Shown here piece by piece: positions 1 through 5,172 of a stretch of 5,172 nt of DNA. Origin of the DNA: Bacteroidota bacterium (GTDB lineage: Bacteria > Bacteroidota > Bacteroidia > Flavobacteriales > Schleiferiaceae); contig PXYR01000123.1 in the NCBI GenBank assembly GCA_003023665.1, forward strand, positions 1-5,172. Reading direction: 5' to 3'. Made by a program: the position numbers and the translations under genes. Every line of letters starts with the position of its first letter. Positions within the stretch are counted from its first letter, which is position 1. Below the pieces are notes generated by a model. That model saw only the letters and a list, made by a program, of their open reading frames with translations, did no database searches and was not told the origin of the DNA.

Positions 1-230
1 TAGTAGTTTCGCGCGCGCGCCGTGTAGCCCGCTTCCTTTCTCAGCCATTCCACGTAGCAGAACAATTTACCGGTCTGCAAGGAGTTCTTGTCGATATAAA
101 GGATACTATCAAAGGATTCAATATGATTCTTGATGGAGAACTAGATCAATATCCTGAAGCTGCCTTCAACCTTAAAGGAAACATAGAAGAGGTTGTAGAA
201 GCAGGGGAGAAAATGTTGGCTGAAGCCTAA
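1..230 (+). CDS. atpD: F1 ATP synthase subunit beta, C-terminal end (5' partial)
   Basis: Only the last 75 codons are present; the gene enters from the left edge in the frame whose codons begin at base 3, and ends at TAA 228-230. The product is the catalytic beta subunit of the cytoplasmic F1 sector, which makes or hydrolyses ATP. The visible part is its C-terminal helical domain. Recognisable blocks are the SRARR-ARFLSQPFHVAEQFTG stretch near the start, which matches the family's RAR-(K/R)-(I/V)-RFLSQPF-VAE-FTG signature, then LVDIKDTIKGF, then the LDGELDQYPEAAF segment that precedes the last helix. The nucleotide-binding P-loop and catalytic residues lie outside the window. The gene is followed after 11 bases by atpC, the usual atpD-atpC order. 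Identification is secure; nothing looks broken. Confidence 0.96.
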   Translation, partial: VVSRARRVARFLSQPFHVAEQFTGLQGVLVDIKDTIKGFNMILDGELDQYPEAAFNLKGNIEEVVEAGEKMLAEA

Positions 231-241
231 TTGTATTCTGT

Positions 242-532
242 ATGTACTTAGAAGTAATTACACCAGAGGCAGTATTATTCAAAGGCGAAGTGAGCTCCGT
301 GCAATTGCCGGGAAGGGATGGTTTATTTCAGATTTTGAAAGATCACGCCCCAATAATTTCTGCTTTGGGCCCGGGCACTGTTAAAATTCGTGTTGCCGAT
401 GATACTAAAACACTAGATACCTTGAGTTCTCAAGTTATACTTGATACTTCAGACGACAAGCTTTGCACGGTGGAAGTAAAGGGCGGTGTCTTAGAATGCA
501 AGAACAATAAAATATCAGTACTTGCAAGTTAA
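242..532 (+). CDS. atpC: F1 ATP synthase subunit epsilon, short form
   Basis: This encodes a 96-residue epsilon subunit of the F1 central stalk, which with gamma couples rotation to catalysis. The N-terminal beta-sandwich is complete. Residues 22-50 carry the family pattern LPGRDG-F-IL-DHAPIIS-L-PGTVKI, and residues 81-95 (GGVLECKNNKISVLA) match the conserved GG-(L/F)-E-NN-(I/V)-VLA strand pair that ends the sandwich. The protein stops there, so the C-terminal two-helix hairpin present in, for example, the 139-residue E. coli subunit is absent. Short epsilon subunits are known in Bacteroidota, so this is lineage-typical rather than a truncation. ATG 242 was chosen because it gives the expected first strand (YLEVITPEA) and lies 11 bases after the atpD stop; no Shine-Dalgarno sequence is visible. 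It is co-transcribed with atpD and followed by a terminator. Confidence 0.95.
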   Translation: MYLEVITPEAVLFKGEVSSVQLPGRDGLFQILKDHAPIISALGPGTVKIRVADDTKTLDTLSSQVILDTSDDKLCTVEVKGGVLECKNNKISVLAS

Positions 533-549
533 TAGACTATAGATATTTG

Positions 550-582
550 AAAAACCTGCAGCGCGCTGCAGGTTTTTTTTTT
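550..582 (+). terminator. Intrinsic terminator of the atpD-atpC unit
   Basis: A perfect 18-base palindrome (555-572, CCTGCAGCG then CGCTGCAGG) is flanked by A5 (550-554) and a run of ten T (573-582). Five of these T residues can extend the stem through A-U pairs. The GC-rich stem with a long T tail 18 bases after the atpC stop is a textbook rho-independent terminator for rightward transcripts. In the reverse direction only a five-U tract would follow, and no leftward gene ends here, so bidirectional action is not indicated. Confidence 0.93.
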
Positions 583-609
583 GAATTACTTTTTAGAGGT
601 ATACCATTG
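581..609 (+). promoter_or_regulatory. Weak candidate Bacteroidota-type promoter for the TonB receptor
   Basis: The Bacteroidota housekeeping promoter is known to follow TTG, a spacer of about 17-23 bases, then TAnnTTTG. Here TTG at 581-583, overlapping the end of the terminator T-run, is followed after 18 bases by TACCATTG at 602-609, one mismatch from the -7 consensus. Initiation would fall roughly 6-8 bases downstream, giving a leader of about 15 bases before the ATG at 630. Such degenerate matches occur often by chance in AT-rich DNA. It is listed mainly because the receptor lies behind a strong terminator and needs its own promoter in this short gap. No riboswitch-sized leader or clear operator is visible. 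Confidence 0.25.
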
Positions 610-629
610 AGTTTGCCAATCATACGTTT

Positions 630-2717
630 ATGAGAAAGATATTACTACTCTCAATCACATTGCTGACATTTCATGCAGCAGCTCAAGAATTTGGACAGCG
701 GTCGGGATTTCGCGGTGTAGTTTCAAAGAAAAATAAGCCTATTGAACTCAATGAAGTTCCGGTAAGCGCCGCGCTGGGTAAGGAAACCTTTGCTTCCGCA
801 ACTAAGCAAATCACCCTATTAACTGCCAAGGAAATTCAAGAACTGCCCGTTGCCAATATCAATGAGCTCCTAGAATATGTAGCCGGGGTAGATATGCGTC
901 AGCGCGGGCCATTGGACGTTCAAGGTGATTTGGGAATTCGTGGAGGCACCTTTGATCAAACATTGGTGTTGGTGAATGGCGTTCGAATGAATAATCCTCA
1001 AACAGGTCACCATAATATGAACCTCCCTGTGCCTTTGGCCATGATTGAGCGAATAGAGGTGGTTCATGGAGGAGCTACCAATGCACACGGTATTGGAGCA
1101 ATGACAGGCGTTGTGAATATTGTACTAAAATCCCCACAGAAAAAAATCAATGCCGGATACGCTCTCATTACCGGTCAAAATAATTTGATAAATAGTAGTT
1201 TTTACATAGGTAAGAAAGTAGGGAAGTGGGGTGTTCAGTTCGGTCAGCAGGGTCAGCAGACTGCCGGATACATTGCCAATACAGATTTTTCGAGCCAAAA
1301 ATTTATTCTAAACCTCGAGCGTGATTATAAACTTGGGAAAGAGGAAGGAAAACTGTCCTTGATGTATGCAGAAAATCAGAAGGCTTTTGGTGCGCAGAAT
1401 TATTATACGTCGGCATTTCCAGATCAATTTGAGGCAACATCTACGCGAGTACTTGCCTTGGGCTTAGACGAAACCATTGGCCAGAAGACAGATTTTAAGA
1501 TGAATATAAATGTTGTTTCCGGAACAGATCGGTTTGAGCTCTACCGAGAGACGGCTGGATTAGGCGGTTTTGATGCCAGTGAAGTTGCATATGACAAACT
1601 ACCTTCTGGAAGGTACTATCGTGCGGCGGATGGCGACAGTGCCGCATCTTGGTACGGTGGACCCAATTTCCACCAGACTTTTGTGTTTAACTTAAATTCC
1701 CGATTGAGTCACCGTTGGAACAGAGAACACCAAACCAGTCTTGGCTATAATCAGCGCTATGATGAAATTCACTCAAATGTGTTAGGAGGAGATTTTACCG
1801 ATATTTATTTGGTACCAGGTTGGGATGGATATACCATGGATAAAGGTGCTTCAACTACAGATTTCTCGTGGTTCGGGGAACATAAATTCACGAGAGGAAG
1901 ATACCAGCTGCGCGCCGGTGGAATGTTAAATTATCACGATGGCCCTTCACAAGATTCATCATATTTCTTTGCTCCTTCTATGGATGCATTGTATCGACTG
2001 ACGAAAGAATCTTCACTCTATGCAACGGTGAATCGCTCCATCCGTTACCCAACCTATACAGACTTGTATTACAACCGTGGTGACGCCCAAGGTTCGATTG
2101 GTTTAAAGCCAGAGACAGCATGGAATTATGAAGTGGGTTACAAGGCAAAAGAAGGTGACCTTTATATAAATGGAGCATTATTTCATAGGCGCTCAGAAGA
2201 TTTGATCGACTGGGTCACCTATACTGATATTCCCGATACGGCATTTGCATCCAACATAACCTCATTGGCATTGACTGGAATAGAAGGTGGATTAAGTTAT
2301 GTTGCAAAGAAGCGAAAGCAGATGTTACGACGGGCAACAGTGGAAGCTGCGTTAATGACAGGAAATAGCCCTGAAGTAGACTATTCAAGTCTATACGCCT
2401 TGGATTACCTTCAAGCTAAAATAACCGCACGAGCCACACAAAAATTAGGCATGGGCTTCTTTGCAAACTATGCGCTTACACTACAAGATCGAATGGGTAC
2501 TTACAATAGTTTGGGAACGGAAGTGGACTACAAGCCTTTTGCCTTGCTAGATTTAAAACTATACTATGCTCCTGCGGCGGGAATATTCAAACGTCAATTT
2601 CCCTTCCAAGCCTTTATCAATATTACGAATGCAATGGATGCGAACTACTATGATAGAGGGAATGTAGTACAACCAGGACGTTGGATTAGTACTGGGTTTG
2701 AGTGGCGGTTCCGTTAA
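630..2717 (+). CDS. TonB-dependent outer-membrane receptor, ligand unknown
   Basis: A complete 695-residue TonB-dependent transporter, expected to import a scarce ligand across the outer membrane using TonB-ExbBD energy. Residues 1-18 form a signal peptide (MRK, hydrophobic core, AAA before Q19). A TonB-box-like stretch, ELNEVPVSA, lies at 39-47. The plug domain spans about 60-168, with the recognisable blocks LGIRGGTFDQTLVLVNGVRM (101-120), NNPQTGHHNMNLP (121-133), IERIEVVHGG (139-148) and GAMTGVVNIVLK. The remainder is alternating aromatic-rich strands of a 22-strand barrel, ending in WISTGFEWRFR with the C-terminal aromatic-X-aromatic pattern suited to Bam insertion. There is no N-terminal carboxypeptidase-like domain and no SusD partner nearby, so it is a BtuB/FepA-type receptor rather than a SusC. 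The substrate (siderophore, haem, cobalamin or other) cannot be told. ATG 630 starts a good signal peptide. It is monocistronic here. Confidence 0.93.
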   Translation: MRKILLLSITLLTFHAAAQEFGQRSGFRGVVSKKNKPIELNEVPVSAALGKETFASATKQITLLTAKEIQELPVANINELLEYVAGVDMRQRGPLDVQGDLGIRGGTFDQTLVLVNGVRMNNPQTGHHNMNLPVPLAMIERIEVVHGGATNAHGIGAMTGVVNIVLKSPQKKINAGYALITGQNNLINSSFYIGKKVGKWGVQFGQQGQQTAGYIANTDFSSQKFILNLERDYKLGKEEGKLSLMYAENQKAFGAQNYYTSAFPDQFEATSTRVLALGLDETIGQKTDFKMNINVVSGTDRFELYRETAGLGGFDASEVAYDKLPSGRYYRAADGDSAASWYGGPNFHQTFVFNLNSRLSHRWNREHQTSLGYNQRYDEIHSNVLGGDFTDIYLVPGWDGYTMDKGASTTDFSWFGEHKFTRGRYQLRAGGMLNYHDGPSQDSSYFFAPSMDALYRLTKESSLYATVNRSIRYPTYTDLYYNRGDAQGSIGLKPETAWNYEVGYKAKEGDLYINGALFHRRSEDLIDWVTYTDIPDTAFASNITSLALTGIEGGLSYVAKKRKQMLRRATVEAALMTGNSPEVDYSSLYALDYLQAKITARATQKLGMGFFANYALTLQDRMGTYNSLGTEVDYKPFALLDLKLYYAPAAGIFKRQFPFQAFINITNAMDANYYDRGNVVQPGRWISTGFEWRFR

Positions 2718-2734
2718 AAGCCACCCCCTTTATG

Positions 2735-3094
2735 TTACTTCAACTTTTGATTAGCGTGATGTCGATCATGGTCGCGTTCACGCTTTACGTTCATTTTTTT
2801 ATCGAAGGCCGCTTGCAAGTCAGTGCCGGTTTGGTTTGCCAAACAGAGCACTACAAAAAGCACATCGCTTAGTTCTTCGCCTAGGTCCTTGGCCTTGTCA
2901 CTTTCCTTTTCACTTTGCTCACCATAGCGGCGGGCAATGATCCGCGCTACTTCACCTACCTCTTCAGTAAGCTGAGCCATATTGGTTAGCTCATTAAAGT
3001 AGCGCACGCCATGTTTTGAAATCCACTCATGGACTTCTTGCTGTAATTTACCCAAGGGTAAATCTTTCGATACGTTGATGGAATCTAAAGCCAT
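2735..3094 (-). CDS. MazG-like nucleotide pyrophosphohydrolase
   Basis: A 119-residue single-domain all-alpha NTP pyrophosphohydrolase of the MazG/YpjD type. It is inferred to hydrolyse canonical or damaged (d)NTPs to the monophosphate and pyrophosphate in the cytoplasm. The family's metal-binding acids are intact: EEVGE (E44, E45, E48) on the first helix and EELSD (E73, E74, D77) on the second. The basic C-terminal block KKMNVKRERD (99-108) matches the substrate-binding K-N-(K)R pattern. At this length it is a single MazG domain, not the two-domain E. coli MazG. The start ATG shares one base with the dtd stop (TAATG), which indicates translational coupling. It is the last gene of the leftward unit and ends 17 bases from the convergent receptor gene, with no visible terminator. 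The tail RDHDRHHANQKLK is polar and probably disordered. The exact nucleotide substrate is unknown. Confidence 0.9.
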   Translation of the reverse strand: MALDSINVSKDLPLGKLQQEVHEWISKHGVRYFNELTNMAQLTEEVGEVARIIARRYGEQSEKESDKAKDLGEELSDVLFVVLCLANQTGTDLQAAFDKKMNVKRERDHDRHHANQKLK

Positions 3095-3546
3095 TATTCC
3101 TTGTTTTTAGTATCAACCCAAATGGTAACAGGGCCATCATTAATTAAATGTACTTTCATATCCGCGCCAAATTGACCGCCTTTAACGGGCAAGTCACTTT
3201 CCATCCAAAGCTTTTCCATAAAGTATTCATATAAAGGTTCTGCATGTGCAGGTTTTGCTGCTTTCATATAGCTCGGTCTATTTCCTTTTTTCGTGGAAGC
3301 GTGCAAGGTGAACTGAGAAATGACCAAACATTGACCACCAATATCTTTAACGCTTCGGTTCATTACTCCCTCATTGTCAGGAAATAGCCTCATTCTAGAA
3401 ATTTTACCGCACAACCAGTCCGCATCATTTTCTCTATCGTCAGGTTCAATGCCTAAAAAAATAAGCAAACCATTTCCAATAGCGCTAATTTCAAGCCCAT
3501 CTACTTCAACACTTGCTTCGCTAACGCGTTGTAGTAGAACACGCAT
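3094..3546 (-). CDS. dtd: D-aminoacyl-tRNA deacylase
   Basis: A complete 150-residue Dtd, the normal length for the family. It hydrolyses the ester of D-amino acids (and glycine on tRNA-Ala) mischarged to tRNA, protecting translation in the cytoplasm. It works as a homodimer. Both signature motifs are present: SQFTLHA at 77-83, including the conserved S77 and T80 positions, and NDGPVTIW at 136-143, which carries the cross-subunit Gly-cisPro pair (G138-P139) that provides chiral proofreading. The N-terminus MRVLLQRVSEASVEVDG and the KGNRPSY block (87-93) are also typical. The ATG follows the upstream lipoprotein stop directly (TAAATG), and the stop overlaps the next start by one base, so expression probably depends on translation of its neighbours. 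Dtd next to a MazG-like enzyme fits a quality-control unit. Confidence 0.96.
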   Translation of the reverse strand: MRVLLQRVSEASVEVDGLEISAIGNGLLIFLGIEPDDRENDADWLCGKISRMRLFPDNEGVMNRSVKDIGGQCLVISQFTLHASTKKGNRPSYMKAAKPAHAEPLYEYFMEKLWMESDLPVKGGQFGADMKVHLINDGPVTIWVDTKNKE

Positions 3547-4230
3547 TTAGTTGAAGGCGGGATTGGGAAATACAATAATCTTATCTCCAAAGTAATCGAA
3601 CAACTTACTAGAGTTTTCTTGGAAATCATCTTCTATTCCTCGAATTAAATTTGATTCTCCCAAAGAGGTAGTAAGTACTAAAGCAACACCATTCGCTTCG
3701 TAGGATTCCACAAGGGTGTTATTTTCTGCTGTTTTCCCATAGATCAGGAAATCACCGACCATTGAGGGAGTGGCCATGATTTCATGTTTTTCTAGAGCTT
3801 TTATTATAGCTGCCGATTCCTGTTCGCTCGCCATAAGGACAATTTGAAAATCGGCATTTTGGCATGCTTGAAGAAACGTTAACGCATCCTGATTAAATTT
3901 CATAGACTCAAGTGAGGATATCTTTTCAAGTTTCAGTTTTTTAGCGCCACCGATATCTTTATAATATTCATTTATGCTCTCTTGGGACAAGAGTATGAAA
4001 GGTACATCTATAAAGACCGATCCTCCTGCGGCAACATTACTTCTTTGTTTTTCAATTAAGTACTCTGCGTATTTAAAATTCTGTTTATAAATGAATCCAA
4101 ATTCATTTGAGCTTCTCCATTCAAATGAGGAATCAAGTTGCGTAGTCTCTTTAAAAGCAGAATTCTTTAAAGAACATGAAGTTAGAATACTGGCACTAAT
4201 GGCTAGAAGTACGGTAATGTGTCTGTTCAT
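3547..4230 (-). CDS. Lipoprotein, degenerate class C acid phosphatase-like (HAD fold), probably inactive
   Basis: A 227-residue predicted lipoprotein. Residues 1-19 are a signal peptide with lipobox LTSC, so C19 would be lipidated; the following SLKNS lacks the acidic surface-export signal known from some Bacteroidota, so a periplasm-facing anchor is inferred. The rest aligns by eye with lipoprotein e(P4)/class C acid phosphatases. WRSSNEFGFIYKQNF (38-52) resembles their W---S-EY-A---QA helix, SVFIDVPFILL (71-81) sits where VV-DLDET-LD is expected, and FGDKIIVFPNP (214-224) matches the family's FG-KFI-LPN(P/A) block. The active site is eroded: only D75 of the DxD pair remains (P77 replaces the second), the T-N-R motif is MASE (133-136), and the GDN-D motif is replaced near 187-194. 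The family normally continues past PNP with Y-G-WE; here it stops. Start 4230 is forced by the signal peptide and overlaps rsgA by 35 bases. The coding region is real; the family link is inferred, and catalysis is unlikely. Confidence 0.6.
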   Translation of the reverse strand: MNRHITVLLAISASILTSCSLKNSAFKETTQLDSSFEWRSSNEFGFIYKQNFKYAEYLIEKQRSNVAAGGSVFIDVPFILLSQESINEYYKDIGGAKKLKLEKISSLESMKFNQDALTFLQACQNADFQIVLMASEQESAAIIKALEKHEIMATPSMVGDFLIYGKTAENNTLVESYEANGVALVLTTSLGESNLIRGIEDDFQENSSKLFDYFGDKIIVFPNPAFN

Positions 4231-5143
4231 CGTAATCGTTTAATTGGTTAAGATAACTTTCGTATCGAGTAGGCGCAATTTTATTCTCCTCCAAGGCACT
4301 TTTTACTGCGCATTCAGGCTCATTAAGATGCATACAATTATGGAACCGACATTGCTCACTTAAGGCGAAAATTTCCGGAAAGAAATGACTGATTTCTTCT
4401 TTTTTCATATTGACCATGCCGAATCCCTTTATACCCGGTGTATCTATCACATCACCTCCCATTCTTAAGGGATGCATTTCTGCAAATGTGGTGGTATGTT
4501 GCCCTTTTCTGTGCGAAAGACTGACCGTTCCTGTTCTCAAATCCAAGTTAGGTTCTACGGCATTTACAAGTGTGCTTTTACCTACACCACTGTGTCCACT
4601 AAGAAGGGTAGTCTTATCCTTAAGTTCTTCTTTGAGTTTTTCAAGACCAATTCCTTGCATCGCAGAAGTTTTCAAGACTTTATATCCTATTGAACTATAT
4701 ACAGCTTCACGGTACTCCAATTCCATCATTTCTTCCTCGTCGTAGAGGTCAATTTTATTAAAAACAATAATCGTTGGAATAGAATAAGCTTCCGCGGTAG
4801 ATAAAAATCTATCCATAAAACCCGTTGAGGTCATGGGTTGAGCAAGAGTTGTTACCAGCAGCGCTTGATCCATGTTTGACGCAATGATATGTACTTGCTT
4901 ACTAAGATTGACACTTTTACGAACGATATAATTTTTGCGGTCCTGAATTGCGCTAATAATGCCTTGTCCTTCTTGATGGTCCTCTAAATGAAAATGGACT
5001 ACATCGCCTACCGCAATAGGATTGGTGCTTTTTATGCCCGCCACTCGAAATTTTCCTTTGATACGGCAATTAAAAAGTTCGCCGCTTTCAAATGAGCGGA
5101 CTTGATACCAGCTACCCGTACTTTTTAGAACAACGCCTTTCAT
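4196..5143 (-). CDS. rsgA: Ribosome small subunit-dependent GTPase A
   Basis: A complete 315-residue RsgA (YjeQ/YloQ), the circularly permuted GTPase that checks and releases late 30S ribosomal subunits. An N-terminal OB-fold covers about residues 1-75. The permuted G motifs follow in the diagnostic order: G4 NKID (129-132), G5 TSA (159-161), G1 P-loop GHSGVGKS (183-190), G2 region with HTTT (216-219), and G3 DTPG (234-237). The C-terminal zinc knuckle has C265, C270, H272 and C278 in the expected C-x4-C-x-H-x5-C spacing. All key residues are present. The ATG at 5143 gives MKGVVLKSTGSWY, the usual N-terminus; an in-frame TTG at 5161 would add only six non-conserved residues and is rejected. 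The last 11 codons (EQTHYRTSSH region) overlap the lipoprotein signal peptide in another frame. It is the first gene of the leftward unit; its promoter lies mostly outside the window. Confidence 0.96.
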   Translation of the reverse strand: MKGVVLKSTGSWYQVRSFESGELFNCRIKGKFRVAGIKSTNPIAVGDVVHFHLEDHQEGQGIISAIQDRKNYIVRKSVNLSKQVHIIASNMDQALLVTTLAQPMTSTGFMDRFLSTAEAYSIPTIIVFNKIDLYDEEEMMELEYREAVYSSIGYKVLKTSAMQGIGLEKLKEELKDKTTLLSGHSGVGKSTLVNAVEPNLDLRTGTVSLSHRKGQHTTTFAEMHPLRMGGDVIDTPGIKGFGMVNMKKEEISHFFPEIFALSEQCRFHNCMHLNEPECAVKSALEENKIAPTRYESYLNQLNDYDEQTHYRTSSH

Positions 5144-5172
5144 GACGCGCAAATTACACAATTAACGCTTGG

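Noticed and set aside
10..20. Alternating CG run at the left edge
   Set aside because: It encodes the conserved SRAR part of the beta subunit, and such a short run needs no other explanation.
522..549. TTG, 17 bases, GATATTTG as a possible rightward promoter after atpC
   Set aside because: It would initiate directly into the strong terminator at 550-582, and the -7 box has a mismatch in its first base.
870..1088. Minus-strand open frame inside the receptor gene
   Set aside because: It shows no recognisable protein features and lies antisense to a conserved plug domain; it is a shadow frame.
1242..1259. Nine-base tandem repeat GGTCAGCAG in the receptor gene
   Set aside because: There are only two copies, in frame and encoding GQQGQQ within a barrel strand or loop; this is a small local duplication without evidence of phase variation.
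2702..2724. Inverted repeat GTGGC / GCCAC with a 13-base loop around the receptor stop codon
   Set aside because: The stem is only five pairs with a large loop and is followed by CCCCCTTTA rather than a T-run in either direction, so it is not a credible terminator.
4410..4745. Plus-strand open frames antisense to the rsgA GTPase domain
   Set aside because: They lie opposite the conserved G motifs of rsgA and have composition typical of antisense shadows.
5144..5161. In-frame TTG start six codons upstream of rsgA
   Set aside because: It would add MCNLRV before the conserved MKGVVLKSTG N-terminus; the ATG at 5143 matches the family start.
5144..5172. TAATTTG just upstream of rsgA on the minus strand as a possible -7 promoter box
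   Set aside because: It has a seven-base form lacking the correct spacing of TAnnTTTG, lies too close to the ATG, and the region for a -33 element runs off the window edge.

Overview
The window looks like a chromosomal core segment of a member of the Bacteroidota, probably a Flavobacteriia-like lineage, although the order cannot be fixed from the sequence alone. The evidence is a very short ATP synthase epsilon subunit without its C-terminal helices, an outer-membrane TonB-dependent receptor, near-absence of Shine-Dalgarno sequences, moderate G+C, and the protein family versions seen. There is no mobile element, CRISPR array, RNA gene or phage gene.

Plus strand, left part: the 3' end of atpD (F1 beta subunit) is followed 11 bases later by atpC (epsilon). 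The pair ends at a strong intrinsic terminator, a perfect inverted repeat with a T10 tail. A 97-bp intergenic gap then leads to a complete 695-residue TonB-dependent receptor with signal peptide, plug and beta-barrel. Its ligand cannot be assigned.

Minus strand, right part: four genes read toward the receptor and form one tightly packed, probably translationally coupled unit, in the order rsgA, a lipoprotein gene, dtd, and a MazG-like pyrophosphohydrolase gene. rsgA overlaps the lipoprotein gene by 35 bases. The lipoprotein stop abuts the dtd start with no gap, and dtd overlaps the MazG-like gene by one base (TAATG). RsgA (30S maturation GTPase), Dtd (D-aminoacyl-tRNA deacylase) and the MazG-like enzyme (abnormal nucleotide clean-up) share a theme of translation and nucleotide quality control.

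The odd member is the 227-residue lipoprotein. By eye it aligns along its length with class C acid phosphatases (the lipoprotein e(P4) HAD family), but the second catalytic Asp and the other active-site motifs are replaced, and the protein stops just after the conserved FG-K-I---PNP block. I read it as a catalytically dead HAD-fold envelope lipoprotein, and it is the most interesting object here. The rest is ordinary core genome, and I see no evidence for a novel multi-gene system.
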